A stretch of 64,000 bases of DNA from Triglochin maritima (Eukaryota; Streptophyta; Magnoliopsida; Alismatales; Juncaginaceae), in assembly GCA_963682175.1 (NCBI GenBank), contig OY821777.1, positions 16,326,001-16,390,000 on the forward strand, given 5' to 3'. Positions 11,501 to 23,465 of this stretch are shown piece by piece. Position 1 is the first letter of the stretch. Each line of letters starts with the position of its first letter. Made by a program: the position numbers and the translations under genes. The notes under the pieces were generated by a model that was not told the origin of the DNA, did no database searches, and saw only the letters and a program-made list of their open reading frames with translations.

Positions 11501-13005
11501 ACATTACAATTGAGATTCCTTGTAATTTTTGCTACCGATACAAGATTAACATCAAGATTAGGAACATATAAGATTTCATCATAAGTGTTGTTTACTAAGT
11601 TTGTTTTGCCTATTCCTTTAATTTGTACTTTGTTTCCATTTGCAACTGTCACAAATTTGTTTAATAAGTTTAGGTTTTGTTTAATATTACTAAGTAATGT
11701 TGGATCTCCAGTCATGTGATCGGTGGCTCCGGTATCAATTATCCAGGCCTTGTTATTAAAATTCGTGTTTCTTCCAGAAAGTTTAGAAATAACAGAAGTA
11801 TTTGTGTTACCTGACAAATTACCTGATGTGGGAGGGTTCTTGTGCAAAAGTTCATTCAGGTGGCCCACCAGGTTTTTAAGTTGGAGCGGGTTAATGGTAG
11901 GATCCGACCCGCCAGTGCAAAACCCGATCCCATCAGATCCGTTGCACCCGTTATCATAACGGGTCTGGTTTCCCGGGTTGGGAGATTCGACTGTGTGGCA
12001 CGAATAAAAAGCAGAATTATCCGCATAACCGGTAGGGTTTGCAACCCTTTCGCCTGGTCTGCCGCCGCTCCGGAGAAAGCTGGTGTTGTCGCCGCCGTCG
12101 AGGAAACTTGTGCCACTGCTGCCTCCGTGTAGACTGGTGCTCCCGCCGGAGCCTCCATCCACCATATTTGCTCTCATATGTTTTTCATTTTTTTGTGGTC
12201 TGAGGTGTGGGAACAAAAACCAGCACGCGTTTTTGCTATGTCCTGGTTTCTTGCAGTTTTCACAGTGTTCGTTGCTTTTGTTCCCGAACTTTTTTTTTGT
12301 TCCCTGAGCTTGGTTCCGACCGGCGATGAGGGCTTGGTTGTCGGAGTTCTGGTTTTTGGTGTGGTTGTTCAGTGTGTTTCTTCTTGTCTCCTCGCGCTGA
12401 ACGAGGCTTGTGATGTTTGTGAGGCTGGGAAGATCCGGCGCCATAAGTATTTGAGACCGAATGGTCTCGTAGCTTGAGTCTAATCCTACCAGAAATTGGT
12501 AGATCTGGTTTTGTTCTTGTCGGCTTTGTATGACTTGTGGGTCAACTGTGGGAGGTTCGTAAATTTTCAGTTCATCCCACCTTCTTCTGAGAGTACCAAG
12601 GTACTCTGTGACGGTCGCCCCACGTTGTTGTGTTTGCGCAATTTCTTGTTTTATTTTGAAGATATGCGCGAAGTTTTGTGCTTTTCCATAATGGTCACGA
12701 ACAGAGTCCCATAGTTCCTTCGCGTTGTCTTTGAAGATGAATATTTCGGCGATATCTGATTGCATCGAGGCAATAAGCCACGACATAACCTGATGATCCG
12801 CCGTTTGCCATTCGTCATGGAGCTTTTCGGTTGCGTTTTCTTCTGGTTTTGTTGTCTTTCCGGTGATGTGGCCCAGCCTTCCTCTGCCACTGAGGGAAAG
12901 TGTGACTGCGCGCGACCAGGACAGATAGTTGGTCCCGTTTAGTGTTGTCGAGACCAGGCGATGAGAGTTCATCCCATCAGGTAGATTTTTGTTGCCGTCC
13001 GACAT
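8581..13005 (-). pseudogene. Copia gag-pol polyprotein, frameshifted
   Basis: The likely start is ATG at 13005 (MSDGNK...), since the open frame from 13113 includes PBS-proximal leader. Gag has the N-terminal NGTNYLSWSR block and a CCHC knuckle CENCKKPGHSKNAC near 12250. Protease has DTGATDHM near 11730. The integrase zinc region is followed by a DDE core with HSDIWGP, FDNGSEY and SERKNRH. Next come an acidic Gly/Glu repeat linker, RT (YVDDIIITG near 9530) and RNase H (SDADWAGS, EAEYRG). A short deletion near 9870 shifts the frame between the KGYTQTYG and ETFAPV blocks. In-frame stops sit at 9468-9470 and 9405-9407. The long frame (9853-13113) holds gag to early RT intact, so decay is recent. 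Confidence 0.93.
10299..10460 (-). repeat. 39-bp minisatellite inside copia pol
   Basis: Four units of 39 bp (period seen at 10321, 10360, 10399, 10438) encode repeats of a 13-residue Glu/Gly/Asn-rich module between integrase and RT. The period is a multiple of three, so the frame is kept. This linker is normally variable in copia elements. Confidence 0.9.
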
Positions 13006-13122
13006 GATTTTGGTTTTTTTTCCTCTCTCTCGGGTTTGGATGTGGGTTTTGAGGACCTTCAACCCCCTTGTATGAGGTGAGGCCGGTGATGATTTGTAGA
13101 ATCTGAGGCACAAAGGATCAGT

Positions 13123-13134
13123 GCTCTGATACCA
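13123..13134 (-). other. Primer-binding site (initiator Met tRNA)
   Basis: The minus strand reads TGGTATCAGAGC directly after the 5' LTR. This is the standard plant copia complement to the 3' end of initiator methionine tRNA. Confidence 0.95.
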
Positions 13135-13353
13135 TGTAGAAATTCAAGAGGAAGAGACAAGTAGGAGAAGAAGAAATTTTATTTCTATATTTCGGAATGA
13201 TTTACATGATTTGATTATGTGATTATTTATACAACATGGTTTTAGCCGTTGGCTGAATTAATTGATTTGCTTTGATAAACTCAATCGGCATGGGAATACC
13301 ATGCGATGCCTTGAGCACCCAATCGTCAGACACAACGGTAAGTATCTTTAACA
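13135..13353 (-). repeat. Copia 5' LTR
   Basis: 219 bp, partner of 8358-8576 and immediately upstream (minus strand) of the primer-binding site. It should contain the promoter, but I could not place a TATA box confidently. Confidence 0.96.
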
Positions 13354-13358
13354 AGTCA

Positions 13359-16300
13359 AGTATGAACATATACACACACAACAAACTTCAATTATCTAAT
13401 TTAGTGTACAATACTATTTTGAAGACTAATCACCAAACTCCCAATTTGAGACATTATTTTTTTACAAATCAAACTTGATTTTACACTTAGTACAAAGGTA
13501 GAGTTGGTGGATGATCAGGTGGTCACACTATTAATGGATGATCATTCACTGGAATCCATTGATCTTTTCTGTCGCCGTCTCATCCTCTCCAGCATCAACA
13601 CTGACGAGATCAGTCCAGTCGAATTTCTTCCTTAACGACATTGTCAATACGATCGTGTCCACCACATCCCCCACAACCTATAGAAGAAACCATTGCAGAC
13701 TACATCACGAATTGCTTTCTCAATGCGTTTTGGATTACACATCAGTAACTCGTGTCCTACGACCTCGAAAATTTTATTGTCAGCATATGTGCCCACCCAA
13801 CTAGAATATTTATGCACAAAGCAGTGGCATACCTGACATCCCTAGACTGGAAAACAACTTTGTTTGTTCCCAATCATCCTCTTGTCAAATGGCTCCTCAA
13901 TAGAAACTATAGGATAATATGTCAACAAAACATCAATATCAAATCATTACTGTAAAAAACATCAATATCATATCTCACACAGTGGTAGGGTATCTGCAGA
14001 GGTAAGGGTGGGTAAACGTAAATGGTTATGGTAAAGCCTGCACAAAGTTTGGTGTACATCTCAACCATATCTTCTCCGGTCCTGAAGTTCTGTCCCTTAT
14101 TTAGTTGGTGTTTTGATGTCTAGATCATACTTGTTTCCTGTTTTGAAAAGAAAATGGAACAGAATCCTCAACCATTCATAGTTTTAGACACAAGTCAAGA
14201 GTAGCATATGGATAGAGAATGTCACATTGATACCAATTGGACCCATAAAGCCAATGAGAATGAATATGGAAGAGGTAGAATCTTGCCCAATTTCAAGCAC
14301 ATAAAAAAGATGCAGTTTATTAAGGGTCTTGGTAATCATATTGAAGGGACAATCATATGTTAAAGCAATGTATTTATTGTCCAAATGCATAAATAAACAC
14401 AAACAGAAGTTAAACCATTTTATAGTGTACGCAATAGCACTACCAAGAAATTCAAGCATTACAAGTTGATTTTAATCATTTCTTTGGCGTCATATATCAT
14501 TTACAGTCTAGGGCTACATGCACTTGCGGTCATTTTCCTTGAAATACATAACAATACTGATGGTTAAGACAATAAGTTGAAAACGAAATGTGAATGTCAG
14601 TAACTAATATATCTCTAACACCAAGATTCAAGAGGACTACATATTACCGAACTGTCAATCATAGGTGTCATGTTGCTATATTTTGAAGCTACCTTGACTG
14701 TAAAGGTGTATCTTACCTATGCAGAAATCTGTCGCAGCAACATCCGTTGCCAACTTAATTTTACCAGTATAATTTGCTTTGTTGATCACCTCCTTAACGA
14801 GATCCAAACAATTTATAAAATTGTTGTTAAATGCTGAGGTTAAACAATTTTTAGGGTTGTAGCTAACATTTTGGTGGGAGTTAAATGATCTAGTATAGTC
14901 AAATTAGCAATAACTTACCCACAGATATCAGGAGAAAATCCACCATCTTCACCCACATTGCACCCTCTAATCCTCGCCCCCGACCAACCCCGCCGACCAC
15001 CAGTTCAGCCACCACCAAGCGTTGCAGCCTCCGCCCACTTGATCCCGACCTTCCCCACTTCTACCCGTCCATATCAGCCCCTCCTCCGCTCGCCCAATCC
15101 ACTCTGCCTCCTCTCCAACCCCAAAAAACAACACATTCCCAATGACGACGAGGTAGGGAACGTGAGTTTGGTCTGAGAGAGAATGTGTAATGAGATAAAA
15201 TGGGGGTGAAATGGGAGAGAACGTGAAACGTGAATTTGGTTAGAGAGATGGTGTTTAATTTGATTTCCAATTTTAGTAAACTAAGATCTTATATTCACCT
15301 TTAAATTTAATTTGAACGATGGATGTTTAAATGATTCAATTAAGCTAAATGAGCCTAAGACTCATTTTATAATTTCTGTGTGTGTATCTCAAAGTTCGCA
15401 TACAAAAAGGTTGAGATTATAAAAAAACATCACTAATTTTGGTACCACAAGAGTCAAAACCTTGTTACTACTACTTCTTTCTTTACCATTATTTAATTTT
15501 CCTTCTTCTTACCTAAACCAAAATGTCCTAGTGTGTCTGATTGAGCACTAAAAAATTAACCTCTTTGTACAAATACTTATCATATATATACTCATATTCA
15601 TTTTTATTTTGTAGTCCGGATTCATATACGGACAGATAATATACGGATACAAAAGTCATATCCATATCCATATTAAACAAATATGGATACTAAAAATTTA
15701 TCCATAAAAATTCGAATTGGATACGGATACAAATTGGATTGACCGTAGAGTAACCCTGAACACTGTAGATTTACGTTTGTAACAACAAAGATTTCACTCT
15801 TCTGAGTTCTGAAAGTGGTCTAACAAGGCTTCCTTGAAAAAGTATGAAATTTTCAACTTTAGTCAACCAAGCTGGGCGCAGCGTGACCTACATGTTTCAC
15901 GTCTATGATTAATTTAAAAACGAAGGCATATTCGGCGCAAGAACGTGTAATACAGGTCAGTAGTCAACTTCTGTTCCAAACTTTGAAATGTCCATCTAAA
16001 GTTAGGACATATTAATTACTAAAAAATATATTCTAAATAGCATGAATTAAATTAAATAAGAATTATAAAAATATATATAAAAATACACCTTTAGTTGAGA
16101 GTATCTTTATGGGTTAATTACTTGCTCATCCTTGCAACTTGGAAAATATCCAAGTAGCGTTTAATTGAATATAACATAATATATAGCATGGTCTTCGGAT
16201 TATATATGATCAAGTTTGTTTACCTATTTGCTCCCCCTATATCAGTATCGCCATCACGATTTTCGCCCGAGCCGATTGTTGACGAAAATATAAAAACCGT

Positions 16301-16825
16301 TATTTGGTGAGATTGGGTTGAGTGTTTTGAAGTTTAAGATTAATATTTCGTGAAATTTTTATTGATATATTACACCTAGAAGAAAGTAATTACTACACTA
16401 GCTATATAAGTCTCCTCTCCTAATTGTTATCCCGAAATATTTTTTCGAGTGATTTTTACCACATTCTAAACACACCCCTTGTTTGGCAAAAAATAATTAT
16501 TTGACTCGGATCAATACTCAATGACGCATAACCTCCTGAAAAGGACGTTTCTGAAGGCAATTTATTATAATATATACAAAAAGAAAACATCACTGAGAAG
16601 ACAAGAAGAAGACAACCAACTAATTTGATGCCACAGAGCCACAGAGGACCTCCATTGCATGGGGAAAAAAATTAAATATTTTTGTTTAAAATAATTTGTC
16701 AAAATAAATCTTCTGAAAAAATATTTTCACACTAGACCCGCTGTCACAACGTGCGGCGGCGAGTTTGTTTTTTAGTGTATACAGAACTCGACATCACAAG
16801 TGCCGAGATCATTTTGACTTTTATT
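13359..16825. other. Anonymous non-coding region
   Basis: No gene or complete element recognised. Short open frames (for example the 88-residue frame at 13538-13804 and the Pro-rich frame at 14958-15176) match no family I know and have no splice or start context I trust. The stretch 15610-15745 repeats GGATACGGATAC-like words resembling the MITE at 41337-41888 and may be a decayed relative. AT-rich tracts are common near 16000-16700. Confidence 0.5.
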
Positions 16826-17235
16826 GCGGGAACACTAGTCGATTTTTCTTGAAGTGTTGCCAGGGGAACACGATTCCAAATAGAACTCAGCATCACCAGT
16901 GTCGAGTTCTATTTCAAAGAACTCGGCACTGGTGATGTCGATGTCAATTTGGTTTTTATTGGGAAAACACTTTACATATTTCTCTCGAAGTGATCTGCGA
17001 GGAGAACATGATTTCAAAGAACTCGGCACTGGTGATGCCGAGTTCTATGGAAGAGTGCAAGTTCATTTAATTATAGATCGTGCATGAGACGGTTGGGGTG
17101 CCAAGAGAGCAATGTCTTAAATAGAACTCGACAGCCTCGATGTCGACTTCTAAAGGCAGAACTCGACATGTACAATGCCGAGTTCACTTAAAAAAAGTGA
17201 ACCCGACGTTTGTAACGCCGAGTTCCGTTGGGCTA
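16826..17235 (+). repeat. MULE-A left TIR with GAACTCGGC inverted-repeat units
   Basis: Two tandem TIR copies begin 135 bp apart (16826 and 16961). They are followed by repeated GAACTCGGC...GCCGAGTTC pairs, for example near 16917, 17018-17046, 17125 and 17159-17225. The right end holds the same motif in degenerate form (26510-26555). Such subterminal repeats are usual transposase-binding or hairpin regions. Confidence 0.75.
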
Positions 17236-17689
17236 TAAAACGAGTCTGACGCCCCCCTCTCCCTCACGCCGAGTTCTCACGATTTTAATGTTAGGGTTTC
17301 GATTTTTTTCGTTTTCCACCGTTTTCTTGTATTTTTATGTATTAGGATGATATACATTGTTGTTTTAGGTATGATTGTACTGTTTTTGTTGGTTTAAGAA
17401 CCTGTTTTGGTGCAAACTCGATTTCGATTTTGGGTTTTAGGCCAAACTATTTATTTCTTATTCTTAGTTGATTATTGATTTCAGTTTTGTTGATTGTAGG
17501 TCTACGGTAGTAATCTTAAAAATAGTTGAATTAAGTTTGATTATTGTGATTGAAATTATGTCCATTTCCACTGTGTCAAAGATTATGTTGTTTTTTGACA
17601 TTTGGAGCATCATGGACTATATCAAAGGGTTATTTAAACGATCTACATTTCTTTTATTGTGGAATCGCAGATGGTCAATTGCATTTGCA

Positions 17690-17808
17690 TCATTTGGGTC
17701 AATTGGAAACAACCTCATTGTTTTACAGTGGTAGGGTTGCGTACATCCGACCTCCCCTATCTCGCTTAGGCGGGAGCCTCTTCTGAGGCATTGGGGTTAT
17801 GTTGATGT
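17690..17808 (+). repeat. SINE-like 3' segment (Au-SINE type)
   Basis: Contains GTAGGGTTGCGTACATCCGA, CTTAGGCGGGAGCCTCTT and GCATTGGGGT in the order found in the 3' half of Au-type plant SINEs. No tRNA-derived A/B boxes are recognisable upstream, so it is 5'-truncated. It sits inside the 5' non-coding part of MULE-A. Confidence 0.55.
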
Positions 17809-18159
17809 ATTGTGATTAAAATTATATTTTTTGTTGTTATTTTGGTTTGAATGTATGTTAGTTTTAATGAATGTAAACTTAAAAATGATTTATTTGGGGT
17901 TGAATGTGGGAATTTAAGTTTGATTATTGTAATCTTAAAAATAGAGTAATGAATGTATGTGAGTTTTAATGGAAAAAATGTGTTGAAGTTGAGAAATATG
18001 TGTGTTAAATATGTCATGATTTGCACGCTGTTTGAATGTATGTCGTTTGAATTCGTGAAATATGTCATTATTAGATGTTTGGAAGTTCAGAATGTTATTT
18101 GTAGTATCATTATTAATGGATTTAATGGATGTTATAAGATCTGAATGTTATTATCCACA

Positions 18160-20705
18160 CAGTATGTTTGATGTCAAGTTGACGGTGAAATTACCATTAA
18201 CCAATGATAGGTCGGATTATGGAATGATGTGTTTGTTTAAACGGATGTTTGTGGTTGGAGTGTATGTGGAAGTTGAACCTAAAGTGTCCGACCCTACGTT
18301 GACAACCAACACTCATTCGTCGGAGTATGGTACAGTAAAGTCGACCGGTTGGGACTGCAGAATATATTTGAATATATGTCTAAATCCTACAACCAAAGTT
18401 CCGGCATACTGGGAAATTCCATTTTTCCAATCGCAGAACTACCAGCAAACAGACAATGAATGACCAAAAAATACATGTGACATTCCTTCCAGCAGTGCAA
18501 ATCTTTATCCTTGTCTATCGCAATTTGAACTCATGCATTACAGTCATGATGAGTTTTCTGGTAGGGCTGGACTGTCCACCTCATATCCCTCCCTTAGGCT
18601 TGGTTTGTCAATTGTTGACCCAATTCATGCAAGAGATGCATAGCGTTGAAGATGATGACACTGAGGAATTAGGGGATTACAATACACTATTCGTTGTAGA
18701 AGATGAACGTGAAGGTGTTTCTTCTAATGAAGTCGTTCCGGAGACACAGGATGTCATATATGTGATGAACCAGTCCATAAACCATGAAGATGATAACGTT
18801 GTTGATGATGTAGTTACTAACAACGACATGATTCTAACTCTTAATGAACTTCCCGATATCTTCGAGGACGACAACTGGATATAGAATTCTGTAATTGAAC
18901 ACTCATTCTTCGATGCTGCGAACAATTTGGAAAAGAGTGACTGGCGTATGGAAGATGGTCGTTCTTTTTGGGATAAACAAATTTTCCCAACGAAAGATGA
19001 TTTTGGTTCACGCTCTGTAGTTGTGGCACATTAAAAAGTCTGTTTAGTATTCAGTTGTGGTTTCTTCAACGAAACGGTATACTGTTCATTGTCTTCGTCG
19101 TGACGAGGATAACTGCAAATTACGTCTACATGCGTCTGTCCTAAAAGGCTGCAGATATTTTCAAGTTAAAACGTACGACGCCGAGCACACTTGTTCCAAT
19201 CCGATGTTGCTAAACGACAACAAATAATGCAATACTAATTTGTTTGCGACTTGATAATGTCATCTGCTAGAACTAAGTTCTCAATTACTCATGCTGAAAT
19301 AATGGAAACGGTGAAGACCAAATACTCACTTGAAATCGGTTACGCTAAAGCATGGCATGCCAGACAAAAAGTGTTGAACCGAATTTGTGGTGCCGAAGAA
19401 GACATTTTAGGGATCTGCGAAGGTTCCTCACAGTTCTCTGTCAGAACAATGAAGGATTTGTTGTCGAAATAGAGATCGTACAGGTAAATCTAGACGAGGA
19501 GATGTTTAAGCGTGTGTTTTGGGCGTTTGAGCCATCAATTAGTGAGTTTCAATATTGCAGACTCATTGTCAGTGTGGATGGAACACACCTCTATAGCAAA
19601 TATAGAGGTTTATGACTAATTGATGTGGGCACGGATGCAGACAACAGAATTTTTTCTTTGACATTTGTTGTTGTAGAGAGCGAGAAGACAAAGTCGTGGA
19701 CGTGGTTCTTTCAATTGCTGGCAAGTAGAGTGACCATGCAACCTGATTTATGTATTATCACCGACAGATTTTTGGGAATAAACGCTCGTGTGCGAGCCAC
19801 ATTTCCACCTTCAGAGGGGCATGTACATCGTTTTAATTAATCTGTCTTTGACACATGAAAGCAAATTTTGCTAAACATCGAAATTGCAAAGAAAGATAGG
19901 GACAAATCAAGTTTTACGAAGCAGGTAAAACTCATTCCTTTATGAAATTTGAAGAGCTAATGAAGGTTATTGCAGAGGAACATAAACCGGTATACGAGTG
20001 GATTCAGCATCGAGGTCTTTTGGAAAGATGAACTTATTGTCACGACGGGGGGCGACGTTTCGGACGTATGACAACAAACATGTCAGAAAGCTTCAACAAT
20101 GTCTTACGATGGCACACGGTATGCCAATTACGACCATGATTTTGATGACATTCTCTGTTTGAACAAATTCTTTGTTAAGAGAAGGGACGCCGCTGAGTCA
20201 TGGAATGAAACATATGTACCGACAATCCACACCGTGGTGACGTAAAACAACAATTTGGTCAAAACTCATACAGTAACTCGATACCACCAGTTGATGTACC
20301 AGGTTGAAACCAATTACCAGAAAAATACCTTGTGAAATTTGAAGAATGAGTTATTACTTGCATTTGTGGATACATAATTGCAATGCACGTCCCCTGTTCA
20401 CATGTACTAATAGTTTGCAGCGGCAGACATGCAAATGTCAGCACTTTACATTGGTCTCCCCGTATTATGAGGTTCAAATGTACAGACAGACGTATAAACT
20501 GATATTTATCCCAATTCCTGATGTGAGGTATTGACCTGATCGTGGCAACATCACAATGAAACCTCCGCAAACCAAAAGATCTCCTGGTCGGCCTAAATCA
20601 ACGTGAATCCGAAACGAGATGGACGAGCACTCTGGAAGAAGGCTACGGTGTGGGAGATGCGGTGGTTTGGGGCATAATAGAAAACGATGCAAGGAACTTA
20701 TATAG
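18160..20705 (+). pseudogene. MULE-A MuDR-type transposase (decayed)
   Basis: Recognisable blocks occur in order across several frames. An N-terminal acidic region spans 18460-18890 and an HSC zinc-type region lies near 19190. The helix EIMETVKTKYSLEIGYAKAW is at about 19295 and the VFWAFEP segment at 19515. The DDE catalytic start IVSVDGTHLYSKYRG is near 19565. ATDADNRIF-, FVVVESEKT- and ITDR-like blocks follow at 19625-19800. A SWIM-type CKCQHF region is near 20430, a GRPKS basic motif near 20590, and a CCHC knuckle CGRCGGLGHNRKRC near 20650. Frame breaks and stops (for example at 19613 and 19838) are numerous. MuDR-family transposases bind TIRs and cut DNA; this copy cannot. Confidence 0.88.
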
Positions 20706-20997
20706 TAAAATTGTTTATGTTACTATTATGTAGGATTTCAGATAAATGTAAGACTTGAATGGTTGATGTAGTGTAAGAGTTGGTGGTGTAAGAGTTGAAT
20801 GTGTTGTAAGAGTTGAATGATTTTTAAGATTTGATTGTGATGTAAGACTTCAATGAATGCCAAAAAAATTGTAAAATATTTTGGATGGTTTTTATGACTC
20901 CAATTTTTCATAACTGTAATTAATATTACGTTGATTCTTAAGATATGATTTGCAACACTTCAATGTTTTCTAATATTTAACGTGTTATGTACAGATG

Positions 20998-22470
20998 GAG
21001 TTTGGTGGCTCCAATACCGGTTCGGTTAGAGACAGTTATGCTTCACAAGGTCCGGTAGACAGATCAGTGTTGGTTTTGCATGTCAACCACAAGTCTGACT
21101 TGTTCAAACATTTTGTAAGCATTTTACTACTTTCAAGTCAAATCTTTGCATGTATGTATTAATATTCTGACATTTCTCTTAATTTATGCAGAATGAGGTT
21201 GATGGCGTAAAATGCGTTGAGCATGGATTAAAGCTCAACGAATGGCAGGTCACTGATGAGAGGGTATTGTTTCTGCTAGATATGGCAGGTTTGACACAGT
21301 CACTCGGTTGGGCCGAGTCCAGTTGGACCATACCATGCTGGGGGCAATGGTCGAGCGTTGGAGACCGGAGACTCATTCATTTCACCTACGGCATAATGGG
21401 ATCACTTGCAGCTTGCGTGACATCTCTCTGATTACCGGCTTGCACGTAGATGGTTTGCTAGTGTGTGAGTCTTAGAAGTACGTTTGGTCAGATGTATGGA
21501 TGGATTTATTGGGTCAGGTCCCCAATAACTTGGGTCGTAAGGGTTCCGTAACTCTGAGTTGGTTGCAAGCTCAGTTTTAGCATTTGCCTTTTGATGTTGA
21601 CGAGGAGACGGTTACACGACACACTAGAGCCTTTATTCTATTCCAGTTGGGATGCAATATTTTGGTAGATAAGAGCGGCAAGATGATTCACTTGAAGTAC
21701 ATGTCTTTGCTCAGAGATTTGGTCATCGCATCAGAGTACAGTTGGGGTAGTGCGGCTCTGGCCCACTTATATCACATGTTAGAGGAAACACCACTGATTC
21801 CGACCAAACATATGTATGGTTTTCTTATGTTCCTGAAGTGGTGGTGCTAGGAACATGTACACATTGGGAGACCTTTGAATAGCAGATCATTACTATACCC
21901 GGAGGATGACATGACACCATTAGGTGCCCGTTGGAGACGACCAAGATCATTCAAGGGTAGTGCGAAGACGATGACACTTGATTTTTATTGGAATGAGCTG
22001 GACGTGCAGAAATTTAATCAAGTGATATGGGACCTGATATGGGACCCTTACGCACATTTGGATCTTAGTCAGTTACCACCACTATGTATGGAAGGTTCAG
22101 TGATCTGACGAGTCATACTTGGCTTATAAATTTTGGTGACGTGTTTATGCATTATCCAGACCAAGTGATGAGACAGTTCGGTCTACAGTAGCACATTCCA
22201 GAGCCGATGGAGAGACATGTAGTGAAATCAGCTCAGGGGAGGGCAAACGTTAATTGGTTGGCGGAAAATCACTGATTCATTCAGCATTGGTGGCACAGAA
22301 GAGATCATCTACAGTTTGAACGACCACTCCTAGGTGTCACTCCTGAAGAGAGCACACAGCTGTATATAAGAATGATACTGGAGCATCACTGTAAATTGGA
22401 TTGTTCATCACATCATGGCTCCAGCTCATAACTTATACAGACCTCGAGTGGGTAGAGAGTGGGAGATAGT
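20998..22470 (+). pseudogene. Plant mobile domain (PMD/MAIN-like) gene of MULE-A
   Basis: Starts with ATG at 20998. A small intron is likely at about 21116-21190. The HKSDLF...LKLNEWQVTDERV...LLDMAGL block is the PMD start. Further PMD blocks follow at 21300-22290 in shifting frames: ERWRPETHTFHLR-like, ITGLHVDG, the QFxHLPFDVDEETVTRHTRAF stretch, SWGSAALAHLY and FYWNELD. Stops and frameshifts are present. PMD proteins occur both as host factors (MAIN, MAIL) and inside MuDR-type MULEs and gypsy elements. Here the gene lies about 290 bp after the transposase remnant in the same orientation, inside the same TIRs, so it belongs to the transposon. Confidence 0.85.
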
Positions 22471-23149
22471 AAGATCTAAACATTTATTTAAACAATTACC
22501 ACGTTTTAAAATTGTGTTTAGTGTTTGATGAACTGTTTAATTATATGTACGTACACGGAGTTTATGAGTTCCACAAAGAACTCCATCAAATTCACAAGGC
22601 GATCAGAGATCGCAAGACATGCTCTTCGGTTGTTGGAAAATTGAAGGAAAAATGAAGGCTTAGCTCATGTGTTTTGGTGCTGAAGAACTCACATTACATT
22701 TTAGTCGGGATCGCGTCGTTGAAGAATAAGATCCACACACACAAGAAGATGGTGGCGGTCTGACTCAGGATACAGAACATACAAAGAATGCAGCACGAGA
22801 AGAGGGACGCTGCAGGGGGAGAGGACGTGCTCAGGCACGTCCTAAAAAGAAGAAAAGATTGAGAAGTCACTTATGATAGATATTTAGTTGTATTAAACTC
22901 ATTTGGTTGTTATTAACTAGTTGTTATTAAACTCATTATTGTAGATGTTATTTTCATTTTATCGTAGGTGTTTGTATTTGGTGGTTGAATTGTGTTTTCT
23001 GCTTAAAAATCTTCGATGATTGTGTTTGCTGCAATTTTTGGTACTTCGGTTTTTTGGTGTGTTGAAATTTAGGAAGTGGGAAATGGTGATATTTGTTGTA
23101 TTTTTCTACTTGGAAACTCTAGTGCAGAATAGGCTTTACTCGTCGCCAC

Positions 23150-23465
23150 ATATACGTTGGCTGTTAGAACGACTGACGTCTAGTAGGGAGATGACAGAGT
23201 AGACGTCGGCCGTTAATATAGACGACGTCTATATGGTCCTATAGACGTCGTCTATTGCAATACCAAGTTTAACCGACGTCTATAGGGTATAGACGTCGAC
23301 ATATAGACGTCGGTTGTTGGAATACCCTTTGAATCCGACGTCTATAGGGTATAGACGTCGACCCATAGACGTCAGATGGTATAGACGGCCGACGTCTATA
23401 CTCCATGCATATAGACGTCGAGGGATAGACGTCGGATATCTATAACATCCGACGTTTATATGTCT
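23150..23465 (+). repeat. CACTA-A left subterminal CCGACGTCTAT array
   Basis: About sixteen copies of CCGACGTCTAT or its reverse ATAGACGTCGG lie head-to-head or tail-to-tail, often around a GGGTAT centre. In En/Spm, the TnpA protein binds 12-bp motifs repeated in such subterminal regions, so this is the expected binding array. Confidence 0.88.

Larger units (their letters stand above)
8358..13353 (-). mobile_element. Nearly full-length Ty1/copia retrotransposon
   Basis: A 4996-bp element with two 219-bp LTRs in direct orientation, a perfect 5-bp target-site duplication AGTCA (8353-8357 and 13354-13358), a PBS and a PPT. It is transcribed on the minus strand. Domain order gag-PR-IN-RT-RNase H is the copia order. 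The two LTRs differ at six positions of 219 (about 2.7%), so insertion is old enough for mutations but relatively young. The polyprotein carries a small deletion/frameshift and two stops, so it cannot be autonomous as written. Confidence 0.97.

Noticed and set aside
11723..12942. Several plus-strand frames of 70-100 residues
   Set aside because: Shadows of the minus-strand copia gag and protease coding sequence, with no start or splice context.
13538..13955. Two overlapping frames that might be a small gene
   Set aside because: No recognisable domain, no splice signals and no support from a second copy; left as anonymous.
14958..15176. Pro-rich 72-residue frame
   Set aside because: Compositional product of a C-rich patch with no homology I can name.
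23150..23465. Regular short direct/inverted repeats resembling a CRISPR array
   Set aside because: Spacers are not unique and the motif occurs in both orientations at both ends of CACTA elements; this is plant DNA and the array fits a subterminal transposase-binding region.
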